64,000 bases of DNA from Labia minor (GCA_963082975.1 OY720350.1:53584734-53648733); one strand, 5' to 3'; positions 34,581-45,269 are shown, numbered from the stretch's first letter. Numbers and translations: made by a program. Notes: generated from the letters alone by a model not told the origin.

Positions 34581-36131
34581 TATTTTGTATTTAAATAGCC
34601 TTTATTTTTATTGCAAATATTTATAATGCTATAATTAAATTAAATTACTTTCCAACATTATGGAAAGTAGCTCAAATTATAATGATACCAAAACCAGGTA
34701 AAAATCCAAATGAATTAACATCATATAGGCCTATTAGTCTTCTTCCAATTTTGGGAAAGATCTTGGAAAAAATTTTATTCCGAGAATTAAAGCCTTACTT
34801 AACAAATATAATTCCTGAATATCAATTCGGCTTTCGTCAAGAACACTCTACTATCGAACAGGTGCATAGGGTAGTTAAAAAAATTAAAGATGCATTTGAA
34901 AGTAAATCTTACTGTGGAATAGTATATCTTGATATAACACAGGCTTTTGATAAAATTTGGCACACAGGGTTAATTTATAAAATTAAAAACTATTTACCAG
35001 ACACATTTTATCAATTATTAAAGTCTTATCTATCGAATAGACACTTTTTTGTTAAATATGGGTGTTCTTCCTCCAACTTAATGCAAATTAGAGCAGGAGT
35101 CCCTCAGGGTAGTATTCTAGGGCCAGCCCTTTTCCTATTATATATGATAGACATGCCTCTCTCTCCTTATAATGACATAGCAACTTTCGCTGATGATACT
35201 GCAATCATTTCAACAAATGTAAATCATAATGTCGTATCTGAAAGACTTCAAACTCATCTCGATATGTTATATCTTTGGTTTAAAAGATGGCGGTTAAAGA
35301 TAAATGCAACCAAATCTATATTTGTCACCTACACCTTAAATAGGCAAACATGCCCACCAATATACATGAATAAATCTATCATTCCGCAAAAAGATGAGGC
35401 AAAATACCTAGGAATCCATCTAGATAGGCGCATGACATGGAAAAAACATATTTCAGCTAGAATTGTCCACTCAAGGGAAGAGTATAGAAAACTATATTGG
35501 CTTTTAGGGAGACATTCTAGCCTAGGATTAGAAAGCAAAGTTCTTCTATACAAATCCATAATCAAACCAAAACTGATGTATGGGATCCAACTCTGGGGAT
35601 CAGCCTCAAAAACTAACATAAAAAAAATTGAAAGTTTTCAAAACAAAACACTTAAAAATCTTGTAAGAGCCCCGTGGTATGTTCCAATTAGATTCATACA
35701 AAGGGACTTAGAAATTAAAAACTTAAATGATGAAATAAACATCCTAAGTGAAAAGTATATTAAAAAAATGGAAAACCATCCAAATGTGTTAGTTAAAAAA
35801 TTACTAGTTAGGGATGATACAATCAAGAGATTAAAAAGATATGATATATTGGATCTCGTTAATAGAAAATTTTGACATTCATGTGTGACAAAGTGAAGTG
35901 CGTGTTTATGAAATGTTCGGGATGAGTGTGTGTGTTTAGTGTATAATATTTAAAACTAATATGTGTGTGTCAAGTGCAAATATGTTGCTTGGCATGATAT
36001 TGTATTGCCAATGATATGTATGTATTGTTTGTATTTCATTTTTTATAAAAATTACTTATTGCCTATATTAAAATAGGCAGATTGTATATTTTCTGGAGTA
36101 ATATATAAAAAAAAAAATATTTTGTATTTAA
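34581..36131 (+). mobile_element. 5'-truncated jockey-like LINE with target-site duplications
   Basis: The element is 34595-36117. The same 14 bases, tattttgtatttaa, flank it at 34581-34594 and 36118-36131 (15 if the preceding A is counted). It contains a single open reverse-transcriptase frame, a 3' untranslated region of about 240 bases with a small hairpin (tgcctat...ataggca) and a short A-tail (about 36107-36117). The missing 5' part (the endonuclease and ORF1) is the usual result of incomplete reverse transcription. The uninterrupted frame and clean duplications suggest a comparatively young insertion. Confidence 0.9.
34595..35875 (+). CDS. Jockey-like non-LTR retrotransposon reverse transcriptase (5'-partial)
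   Basis: The open frame runs from the 5' junction at 34595 to a stop at 35873-35875 (426 codons). The first ATG is at 34682, but similarity to LINE ORF2 continues upstream (KLNYFPTLWKVAQI), so this ATG is not the true start. Counting from that ATG: SYRPISLLPILGK at 14-26, FGFRQEHST at 49-57, YLDITQAFDKIWH with catalytic Asp84 at 82-94, AGVPQGSILGP at 138-148, FADDTA with the catalytic Asp pair at 169-174, and KYLGIHLDRRMTWKKHI (thumb) at 241-257, then a C-terminal region to 397. In an intact element this enzyme copies LINE RNA at a nicked chromosomal site. Endonuclease and ORF1 are absent, so the copy cannot move alone. No internal stop or frameshift is present. Confidence 0.92.
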   Translation: MAFIFIANIYNAIIKLNYFPTLWKVAQIIMIPKPGKNPNELTSYRPISLLPILGKILEKILFRELKPYLTNIIPEYQFGFRQEHSTIEQVHRVVKKIKDAFESKSYCGIVYLDITQAFDKIWHTGLIYKIKNYLPDTFYQLLKSYLSNRHFFVKYGCSSSNLMQIRAGVPQGSILGPALFLLYMIDMPLSPYNDIATFADDTAIISTNVNHNVVSERLQTHLDMLYLWFKRWRLKINATKSIFVTYTLNRQTCPPIYMNKSIIPQKDEAKYLGIHLDRRMTWKKHISARIVHSREEYRKLYWLLGRHSSLGLESKVLLYKSIIKPKLMYGIQLWGSASKTNIKKIESFQNKTLKNLVRAPWYVPIRFIQRDLEIKNLNDEINILSEKYIKKMENHPNVLVKKLLVRDDTIKRLKRYDILDLVNRKF

Positions 36132-36167
36132 GGAAGCGCTGTCCGGCGTTGCCTGGTGCCAATTTTT

Positions 36168-36795
36168 ACCGACCGACGATAGTAAGGGAGGTATTGTTTT
36201 CACACCAAATTTCACATATGGAGATTTTTACATATCTCCACGAATCATGCATTTTCTAAACAGAAAAAAGTATTTTTAGCATGATGTCTGTCCGTCCGTC
36301 TGTCCGTCCGTATAGATGTGTACAGCCTGAACGGCTCAACCGATTTTGATGAAATTTGGTAAATTTACTTAATGCATCAGTGGGATGAATTGATCAACTT
36401 TTGGTGCAATTCCGGAAACCGGAAGTGGTAGTATTAGCGATCGACGATAGGAAGGGAAGGGTTATTTTCACCCCAAAGGAGATTTTTTTATATATCACCA
36501 CGAATCATGCACTTTGTATTGGTTTTATCCTCGAGAAAAATCATATTTATTAGTTTTTTCTTGATTTAAAATTATATGACGTCATCCAGCCATTCATGAC
36601 GTCACAGCCTGGTCTTGCATATATATTATAAATAAAATAAAATTAAAAATGTTTATATTTATTATTTATGTATCCATATCTGTTTTTTATTACATTAATA
36701 GATATATTAAAATTATTTGAAATTGTTTCTGTAGCTGGAAATTAATTTATTTCAAACCGTCGGTCGGTTCGGACCTGGCCACAGGTCAACTTATT
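36168..36795 (+). mobile_element. Family B Helentron-like element inserted in GH
   Basis: The 5' end is accgaccgacgatagtaagg and the 3' end is cgtcggtcggttcggacctg then gccacaggtcaacttatt. Flanks are ggtgccaattttt and attattaaaattcc; the second GH copy reads ggtgccatttcttttattat without the element, so the 628-bp insertion can be delimited by comparison. Insertion lies in a T-rich site with no clear duplication, consistent with Helentron-type insertion between T residues. Confidence 0.87.
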
Positions 36796-36895
36796 ATTAT
36801 TAAAATTCCTATTTTAAGTTAAAAAAAAATACTAACAAATATGATTTTTCCCGAGACTGAAACCTAAACAGATCGATTTTTTTTCTAGTATAATA

Positions 36896-37454
36896 AGATA
36901 AGATATATATATATATATATATATATAAAAGTGTATAATATTATAAATTTTATAAAGATTTAAATTTTAATATCAAAGTTCAGAAGTCATCCATATTTCT
37001 ACTGGACAATGATTCTAATATTAATTAAAAGTTTGGAAGTGAAGAAATTAATTTTCTATAAAAGGGATAAAATCCTAGTGATAAAGAATTTTATGCAGAA
37101 GAAAATCAACTGAATCATGTTCAAATTAATTTAAACACTTAAGATATTTTTAATTGAATCACAACAGGCACTTTAATTTTATCCATGTGAAAACTTGTCG
37201 ATCGCCACAAACAAACAACTAAACGGACGTTTCTGAAACTTTGCTAAACTCCTAATAAAAAAAAAAAAAACTTGAAAATCATTTGTTATCATTTTCAGGC
37301 CGAAAACTTTTTAAACTTCCATCGAATATAATCAAGTAATTTTTTGTGTTTCAAAATTGAAAAAAAAAACAATGAATTGACTGTGTTGTTTGTTACAAGT
37401 TAAATTTTAAAAGAAAATTATAATTATATAAAAATAAAATTATTTAACTTTATA
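36896..37454. other. AT-rich intergenic DNA with (TA)n
   Basis: (TA)n at about 36903-36928; otherwise nothing recognisable. Confidence 0.5.
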
Positions 37455-37733
37455 TTATTTATATTGTAAGACGCCATTGGGTGAGAGGCTAGCCTCGCTG
37501 TCTCACATACACATTGTCCCGGGTTCAAATCCCGGGCCTGGCAAGGGAATATCTCTAGCTGGGGTCTATAGGACGGAGATCAACATTGAGGAATAGCTAC
37601 TTGATAAAAAGTAGCGTCTCCAATCAAGAAAATCAAGGTAAAGGTTGAGAGGAGCAGTTCTACTGATCATAGGACACCTCATTGATATAACCGACTTGAA
37701 AGGCGTTTTCCTTTTTTTTTTTTTATTTATATT
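37455..37733 (+). mobile_element. tRNA-derived SINE with T-rich tail and 11-bp duplications
   Basis: The body is 37466-37722. Flanks both carry ttatttatatt (37455-37465 and 37723-37733). The head includes a box-A-like gaggctagcctcgctg and a T-arm/box B, cccgggttcaaatcccggg. The body contains ggtctataggacggagatca and a block (acttgataaaaagtagcgtc, caatcaagaaaatcaaggta) that recurs at 59920-60095. The 3' end is gcgttttcc followed by T residues rather than A. It cannot be a functional tRNA because the acceptor arms do not pair. Confidence 0.78.
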
Positions 37734-38993
37734 AATTTATTTTAAATCAAGATTTGAATTCCCTTGATTATATGAGTCTAAGCAGGTTTGATTGATCTCA
37801 ATAACTAAATGGATGTGCTTAGAAATAATACGAGTGTGAATGATTGAGAGATGTAGGGGTTGGGATAGAATGGACCAAGTAGTTGAGTAGAGGAGTAGCA
37901 GGGCTAATTTTGCAATACCTATCGTCACCAATATAGGCCAAAAGCCAGAATGGATTCATCGATCACGTCATTAGTTTGGCGACGATCATCATTTAAACAA
38001 CGCATTGCGTGTTGATGTATAGATGGCCAGTGGCCGCGAGTGGGGTGGGGATGGTTGATTCGAGCAATGCAATGGATGGACTTTACTTGAACCAATCCAT
38101 TACACATCAATATACGCACAAACACACATGAGAAGAGATGTATTTACTAGCTAGGCTTCCAACCCCGAAAGGGGAATAGGAGGGACGAAGTTGAGTAGGG
38201 GTGGGAGAAGAGGGTGAGAATGCTAAACCTCGCCACTTAATCATTCATGATGCGGTTAAAGCTCCAGACTCAAAATTTAATGAAAGCCTCGAATTTTTTT
38301 TCCTCAACCTCTGTGTTATAGTAGTAGTAGGTACGTTATTTAACCATCTCTTGTTTTTTTTTTGGATTCACCTTTTTTTATTTTTTTTCAATTGCAAACG
38401 ATTTTTTTGTTGTTTTATAATGAATGAATATTAAAAATTTCATTTTATAAGTAAAAAATATGTATAAAGATTTCTTTTATTATTTTTTATTTTTTCCTAA
38501 TAACATTTTAATTGTAAATAAAACTTTATACTTTATACTATACTATATATATATATATATATCATCAATTTTTATTAATCAAAGTTGAATTCTCAATCAA
38601 TTTCATATTTTTTAGAAATAAAAAAATTACTTTAAAAGAAATTCTAATCTATCTATCTAATGGTTAGCAAAATTCAATTCAATTAATAATTAATAAATAA
38701 AATACTAATAAAATCTACATATTTTTAAATAAAAATGTTAAAATCAGATGAATCATTAAAGTTATTTCACTGATTGCTAACTGATCAATCATTTAATTAC
38801 TAAAATATTATTTTGCAGTTGTTCAATTGATTTTCATTTCAATACAAAATATATCTCGAATAGAAAATAAAAAATTTGGTGAAAGTTTTTGAAAAGAGAT
38901 TTATTTTTAAAATGTCTCTTATGATTGTTAGTTATCAAAACAAAAAACAAAAAATAAGTATTTCATAAGTATTTTTTTATATATAATATAACA
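37734..38993. other. Unassigned DNA
   Basis: A less AT-rich stretch at 37740-38280 has no supported gene. AT-rich beyond, with (TA)n at about 38542-38560. Confidence 0.45.
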
Positions 38994-39183
38994 CCCTAAA
39001 TTAGTGTTTCCCAACCATTTTTGTACCTTGCTTAGGTGCCTAAGCCCTTCTAAAATTCTTATGCCTACCTATGTAACATATACAAATTTTTAATATTAAA
39101 AAGGGTTAAACTCTTCTTGAGTCCATTTTCAAATTGCCCCTCTGTGGGGCGTGGGCCCCACGTTGGGAAACACTGACCTACAT
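38994..39183. mobile_element. Short hAT-type MITE
   Basis: The element is 39002-39175 (174 bp). The left end is tagtgtttcccaacca; the right end on the other strand is cagtgtttcccaacgt, typical hAT tips (CAGTGTTTCCCAACC). The flanks ccctaaat and acctacat match at six of eight positions. It is non-coding. Confidence 0.65.
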
Positions 39184-39533
39184 CCTTCTTTGTATGTATG
39201 ACTAATGTATAATAAACGCTCAAAAATATTGATTTATCCTTGAAATAATATAAACAAAAAATATACAATCAAACATTTTATTTTATTTAAATGTGTATAT
39301 TTTTCAGACTAAAAATAAAAAACAAATAAAAATATTAATTTCAAATTGTACTGAATGTTTTAAATTATTTGCAAGTCTTTTTAAAACATCAGTGATTATA
39401 GTAAAAGTAAAGTCAATTTCAATTAAATTTAATTAAATATTACTCCTAATTGATTAATATTTCCTAAAAGAGAGTAAGTAATATTTTTTAAATTTAAATT
39501 TTTTACTAAAACTAAATTTTTATAGGTTAAATA

Positions 39534-39564
<31 letters not shown>

Positions 39565-39851
39565 TTTATTCTTTTTTAGTTCATGAGAAAAACGTTATTT
39601 TATAAAATTTTTTTATATTTATATTATTTTATTCTTATTAGTGCAATTTTAATTTGATAAATTTATTTAATATAACAAGAGAAATAGAAAAGATGAAGTT
39701 ATACGAAAATTTGCAATAAAACAAAAATTATATTAATCTTCTAAAATTGAATTTATGTATTTATGTTAAGTAAATGATATTATTGATTAGTATAATTATT
39801 ATATCAATTTAAAAATAAATAATTTTTATTAATATAAGATTTTGTAAATGT

Positions 39852-40623
39852 ATATAGGACACGGATGGCGAACGTTTTTCAATGTCCGTGCCACAAAATT
39901 ATAAAAAATCTTTTTGAAGTAACTAACCTGCCACAAAATTGTCATTTTTTTCTCTACCACCTGTACCCCTTTTAGCTTGAATATATAATCGAATATTTTT
40001 GTATAACTTTTAACTATCCTGTATAAAAGTGTTATAATTTTAAATATTAAACTTTATTTCAAAAAAATAAAATGATTATTAAAAAATTTGGAATTTATTT
40101 TTGGTAAAAATATATCTTTACTAAAAAATTATTTTTATTTTTATTGTATGGAAATTCTTTAATTGATTTTAGTTTGTAGTTTTTAGTTGTAGAAAATGAC
40201 AAAAAAAGCAAAATTTATATTGGATACCGTGAACCACTTACATTTTCTTGTTTTGATAATGATATGTTAAATTCTAGAAAAAGATTGCAATCCTGGCACT
40301 ATTCTCCAACCGTCCTATGCGTAAAGTAAAGCTTGATATAGATTTTATAAAATTAATTTTTCTTTTTTTTTAATAAATATTGATAAAATTTACAGCATAT
40401 ATTAAAATAAGAGCATATAAGAATATTCTGATAATATTTCATCGCCCCAATCAATTTTGAGTTTATAACTTCACAATTTCCCAGACAAATAGGCAAATAA
40501 AATGACAGACACGAAAAGTTATAATTATTAAAAAAATAATTTTGTCTTTATGCGTGTCATGAAATTTTTCAAACGTGCCAATTTTGGCACGCGTGCTATA
40601 GGTTCGCCATCCCTGATATAGGA
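39852..40623. mobile_element. Non-autonomous hAT element with perfect 8-bp duplication
   Basis: The element is 39860-40615 (756 bp). The left tip is cacggatggcgaacg; the right tip on the other strand is cagggatggcgaacctatag, followed inward by cacgcgtgcca. Both flanks are atatagga (39852-39859 and 40616-40623), a perfect 8-bp duplication. The interior has no transposase. The part at about 40370-40535 resembles the Helitron 5' subterminal block (tataagaatatt, ttttgagtttataa, acagacacgaaaag), so a piece of Helitron has been inserted or captured inside the hAT element. Confidence 0.85.
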
Positions 40624-40702
40624 TATTGTAGAAATATTGTTTTCATAAAAAAAATGTTATATTTTATTCCTTTTTTTAATTTTCTCTCCGGGACTTATAT
40701 AA

Positions 40703-41058
40703 AATAAGTTGACCTGTGGCCAGGTCCGAACCGACCGACTGTTTGAAATAAATAAATTTCCAGCTACAGAAACAATTTCAAATAATTTTAATATATCTAT
40801 TAATGTAATAAAAAACAGATATGGATAGAACATAAATATTGTTAATTTTATTTTATTTATAATATATATGTAAGACCATATCATATAACGTCATATAATT
40901 ACCAACGTCATATAATTTTAAATCAAGAAAAAACTAATAAATATGATTTTCCCGAGGATAAAACCAATGCAAAGTGAATGATTCGTGGAGATATGTAAAA
41001 ATCTCCACATGTGAAATTTGGTGTGAAAACAATACCTCCCTTACTATCGTCGGTCGGT
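40703..41058 (-). mobile_element. Family B Helentron-like element, internally deleted
   Basis: Minus strand: starts accgaccgacgatagtaagg and ends with cggttcggacctggccacag then gtcaactta. At about 356 bp it is the same shortened form as 16147-16508, lacking the middle of longer copies. Confidence 0.83.
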
Positions 41059-42142
41059 AAAAAAAGTTACTTGAGGGGAAGAAACCCTCTTCATTGGCGA
41101 TATAACTGATTAATAAGAATTCATCATTAATTTTAATGCTATAAAAATTTTTTAAATACGTTCAAAATGAAAATCTATCTTGAAATCAATATTTATGTTT
41201 CAAAATCCATTGAAAAAAAATTAATCAGAGCAATACAAAAGAAGTTAGTTACTAAGAGTAATTAATCGCTAATTAATTACAATTAATTAATTATAATTTA
41301 ATTATATTTCTTCTATATCTTCTAGAGATCGATTGAAATATCTATAAAAATTTTCAAAAGTCTATCTCAATAAAATAAAAGTCGATGAAAAATCGATTTC
41401 AATTTGTCAAAAGAGCGAACAGACAGACAAAGAGACAGAGAGACAGACGCCAAGTGAAGTTAAGTAAAACGTTATAAAAAAATAAATAAATACAAAAAGT
41501 TGTAGAAGATCTTTGACTATTTTAAGTCAATAAATGGAGTCAGCAATTTCTCATAATTACATAAATGCAATTTACCTCCATGATAGAATCAATTCAAATC
41601 ATTGATAATAATTGACAATGTTAAACATTCTGTCATTGATCAAGCTGAAAGAGAAACGGAAAGTCAAACAGTCTAATGTCGCTCTACTCTCTCTCAATAG
41701 CCGGCTACTGAGACTGAGTGGGTGGCAAATGGATAAACACATGCAGACATACCATGCCAATTGCACCTCATTCCAACTCTATGCTATTATATCGTCGCAT
41801 ACAAACATTGCGCGTACCCTCGAGAGGTTAATATGTGTAGAAACCATAATAAACAGACGCGAAACTCATGAAAATTTTCCTGTGTCTTTAAGCAAGATTA
41901 GAAATGAACGAGTAATACAAACTAGGCAAATTCAACTTAAACAATGAAATTTACATTTTAGATAATATGGATGAATTAGTCATAAGTATGGTAAAAGGAA
42001 ATAGGTCTCATTAATTTATATGCAGTAATGAAATATTTAAAATACGTATATTTCAAAAATATTATTAAAATAAATGAATAAAAGTTGAATATATATGTAT
42101 AAATTCATATATGGTTCATTTAAATTTTAAATTATACCTAAT
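41059..42142. other. Unassigned DNA
   Basis: Contains a GACA/GAGA-rich stretch at about 41417-41450. A 111-codon plus-strand frame at 41612-41947 lies in somewhat less AT-rich sequence; I do not recognise its product and see no family motif, so it is not called as a gene. Confidence 0.4.
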
Positions 42143-42635
42143 AAATATATCAACGGTGGCCAAACCGTGGCTTGCGAGCCACATGTGGCTCTTTTTGAGT
42201 TTATTGTGGCTCAATTAGAAAATTTAAAGTTATTATCACAATTTAGAATTTACATATATTAAACTGGAAAAAGGCTACGTCATGACACATATTTATTTAC
42301 ATACATTTTATAATTATTAAAAGGAAATTTAAAATTTAGTTATTTCTGCAAATTTTAAAAACTTGTGTTGTAAAATGTATCTGATCTATTCCACCTCTGT
42401 CTACTTTATTACAATAGCAACAGCAGAACTATTGCATGGGGGTGTACGACTTATTATTAATATAATTAGGTATTTTAAGTTTGCACGTATTCGTAATTTT
42501 TGCTTCTGTGACTACGATTCCCCCCCCCCCCCAAAAAAAAAAAAGTAACATTTTTTTAAATATGGCTCTTAAACATTTTCGATTTTTTCAATATGGTTCT
42601 AAGTGTCACCAAGTGTGGTCACCCCTGAAATATAT
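42143..42635. mobile_element. Short hAT element with perfect 8-bp duplication
   Basis: The element is 42151-42627 (477 bp). The left end is caacggtggccaaaccgtgg then gagccacatgtggctctttt; the right end on the other strand is caggggtgaccacacttggt. Both flanks are aaatatat (42143-42150 and 42628-42635). A poly(C)/poly(A) run lies at 42521-42544. It is related to the split element at 56573-57102. Confidence 0.85.
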
Positions 42636-42671
42636 TAAATTATTTTTATTAAATTATATAATTATTGTAGA

Positions 42672-43252
42672 CACGGCCGTATTAAGGAATTCGGCGCCCA
42701 TGGGCTACTAAAAATAATGCGCCCTTCTTCCTAAGAAAATACACAGAATGGCAAATTGGAGTAGGAAAAGTTATACAAAACAAAAGTGTCAGTACTAGAA
42801 AAAAACTATTTATTACTTTTATAATAAACTGTTATCTTTATTGTAACTTTTCTTTAAAGTCACTTATTTAAAAGATGGGTATAAATGTATGCCCAGATTT
42901 GAGGAGATTATCTCAATAATGACAGTTCCGATCAATTTTTAGTCTAATCCTTAGAACTTGATCGGAACTATTATATGATTGGTGGTCTTATATTAACTCC
43001 AGTACAGCTCTGACAGTTCAAATGCGACTGAAACAAAAGTACGATCGGTAGGGTGTTACTCCTATTTCGCGTTGCCCTTCTCTATCTATCGTTTTTCAGC
43101 ATATTTGAAAGAAATAAAAATCAGTTTAATATTTTAAGAAGTGTTTTAATTTAAAAATAAGTAAAAACTAATAAAATGAAAAATAAATTTTTACTATATC
43201 GCAAATAAAAAATTGCCGCCTCAAAAGGCTTGCGCCCTGGGGCTATAGCTAT
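42672..43252. mobile_element. hAT-type element, probable, one end truncated
   Basis: The left part is cacggccgtattaaggaatt then ggcgcccatgggct, and near the right end gcgccctggggctatagc. These resemble hAT elements with CAGGGCCGTCTTAAGG and GGGCGCCCTGGGCTATAGCC subterminal sequence. The right tip is replaced by the GH repeat and no duplication can be defined. Confidence 0.45.
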
Positions 43253-43700
43253 AAAAAAATTATCCCTTATGAACTATGAATATTTAAGATTAAGATTATT
43301 ATTTAAAATAAATAAACGACAAAATATATGAAACAATTATAAATAATTTCAAAGATCATAAATTAAAAACGTACGTATTAATGTACTGAAAGAGAGAAAA
43401 GTATGGTCTGTGAATATAACATAATGAATATAACATAATACCAGCTGGTCAGTCAATTTTTACTCTCATAAGAAGATAAGATATATATTTAGAAATTCGA
43501 TTACAAAATATTATTGAAATAAATATTTTTAATTTTATTTTATTTATAATATTTTGTTATTAAGGAAGCGCTGCCCGGCGTTGCCCGGTGCCATTTCTTT
43601 TATTATTAAAAATCCTATTTTAAATTAAGAAAAAACAAATAAAGATGATTTTTCCAGAGGCTGAAACCAATACCGATTGATTTTTCTTTATAAAAATTAT
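43253..43700. repeat. GH repeat, copy 2 (uninterrupted)
   Basis: Collinear with the split copy at 34368-36895. Compared with that copy it has about 100 extra bases in the middle (43425-43530, including a repeated aatataacataat) and lacks both the LINE and the family B insertion. It is the unoccupied reference for both. The GC-rich part is gcgctgcccggcgttgcccg at about 43568. Confidence 0.7.
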
Positions 43701-43739
43701 CTATGGGGTAAATTTCAAAAAATACAAATACAAATATAT

Positions 43740-44109
43740 TGCAACGAAACAATTACATCCAGTAATTTGGAGCAGAAATATCACAAACGCTGTAAAACGG
43801 AAAATATATAAAACAATAGTTGAAAGCATTGCAATATATAGAGCAGAGGTGTGGGAGATCCCAACATGGAATGAGGGATGACTGAAAGTGATGGAAATGG
43901 ACTTCTAGAGACGCAGTTGTTGTATATCTGGAATGGAGAAGGTTAGGAATGAAATTGTTCGAGAGAAGATTGGAGTTACCCTAAACATTTTAGATACAAT
44001 TGAAGATAAACGTCTAAAATGGTATGGTCATCTGAGAAAAATGCCAGTAGAGAGATGGACCGCTAGAGTGTGGCTCTGGAAACCTGCCCAAAAGAGACGA
44101 AGGGGAAGG
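43740..44109 (+). pseudogene. LINE reverse-transcriptase C-terminal fragment (second lineage)
   Basis: Plus-strand frames give VKRKIYKTIVESIAIYRAEV, LKVMEMDF, RRSCCISGMEKVRNEIVREK, ILDTIEDKRLKWYGHLRKMP and a basic KRRRGRE tail. This is the order of the C-terminal end of ORF2 in another group of arthropod non-LTR retrotransposons, different from the IVRVIKS-GHVARM lineage elsewhere in the window. Two in-frame stops and a missing catalytic domain show a relic. It is cut on the right by the family A element. Confidence 0.72.
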
Positions 44110-44672
44110 GAAAATTTTCGATGTTGAGATTTTGATGTTTTTATACGTTTTGAAGGTTCCTGAATCATTTTCACTAAGATTGAGAAAAATGTCTGTGTGT
44201 GTATATATGTAACCAATATTACCCAAAAACGGATTGAGCTAGAATGATGAAATTTGGTACATGGGCATTATTCAAAATTCATAGTTATCTTTCAACTTTT
44301 AAGAAATGTAGCTCAACCGGAAGAGGGTCATTACCTACCACGTTTTGATTTTTTTCTTCTAAAGTGACCGTAAAAATAAAGATATATGTTTGATAATTTT
44401 TCACATGATTAAAAATTGTATAAAACTGCTATATCTAGAATTTCAATTTGATTGAATCGCTGAAAGTATCAGAATTAATTTTTTAACACTGCAACTCTCA
44501 CGCGCCAACAAGTGACGTGGTGCCATCAACAAAGAGCTAAACATGCGCTGGTTTAATAAATATTATTTATTAATTTTAATTTATAATTTATAATTAATTA
44601 AATTGAATTTAAATTAATATATGTTATTTAATCCAATTCAAATTGCGAGATAGTCGAGTGGAGACACTCCAG
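44110..44672 (-). mobile_element. Family A Helentron-like element, 3' hairpin missing
   Basis: Minus strand: ctggagtgtctccactcg, actatctcgc, through to the catcgaaaattttc block, where it meets the reverse-transcriptase relic at 44109. The terminal hairpin (actatctctggcgagatagt) and the preceding gatcgcaata are absent. Confidence 0.8.
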
Positions 44673-45269
44673 ATTTTTTTAATATAGGTATGAAGGTATG
44701 TGAAAAATTAAACCTTTTAATAAATATAGAATTCTTATATTTAATTATTTAGTTATTTACTTTATTATTAAGAGTTTTTTTTATTCTTTATAATGTTATA
44801 TTACTTCACTTGGGAACTATTTGAAATTTTTCTAACTGTTAAAGTTATTCTCCATTGGGGGATATTTTTATTTTAATGTCTAACTTCTCTCTTTCTTGTA
44901 CTTTACTTTCAACTAAAATAAATTTTAAAATTTTAAATAAAAATTCCAAAGTTAATAAAATAAAATAAAAAAATAATTGGTCTTTTTAATGTTATAATTT
45001 AAATATAAAATAAGTTTAGATGGTATTTTTTATTTAACTACGTATTTATTATTATTAATTAATAATATATTCATCTCTAACTCAACTCGTTGTCCATCAA
45101 TTAAATTATATTAAAAAAAAAATAAATAATTTTTTTAAACACAAAAAATGAGATTTATATGACTCTTAATATACATCCCGTAATTAGAAAAATTTAGAAT
45201 AAGTTAACTAATCTAAATAACTGTAATGTATAAAATATATTACGTATATTTTCTTTTTATAAAATAAGC
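44673..45269. other. AT-rich intergenic DNA
   Basis: Nothing recognisable. Confidence 0.5.

Larger units (their letters stand above)
34338..36895. repeat. GH repeat, copy 1, interrupted by a LINE and a family B element
   Basis: Segments 34368-34594, 36118-36167 and 36796-36895, joined in that order, are collinear with 43253-43700. Shared blocks include ccttatgaactatgaatatt, taaataaacgacaaaatata, aaggaagcgctg-ccggcgtt and tgatttttcc-gag-ctgaaac. The repeat is AT-rich with one GC-rich imperfect hairpin (cggcgttgcccgg). It is the oldest layer of the nest. Its class is unknown; the hairpin suggests a Helitron-type end. Confidence 0.7.

Noticed and set aside
37466-37540. A tRNA gene at cccgggttcaaatcccggg
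   Set aside because: The T-arm is perfect but the acceptor and D arms do not pair, and the sequence runs into a SINE body flanked by target-site duplications.
41612-41947. 111-codon open frame on the plus strand as a host gene
   Set aside because: No motif, no family resemblance and no splice context; open frames of this size can occur by chance, though the region is somewhat GC-richer than its flanks.
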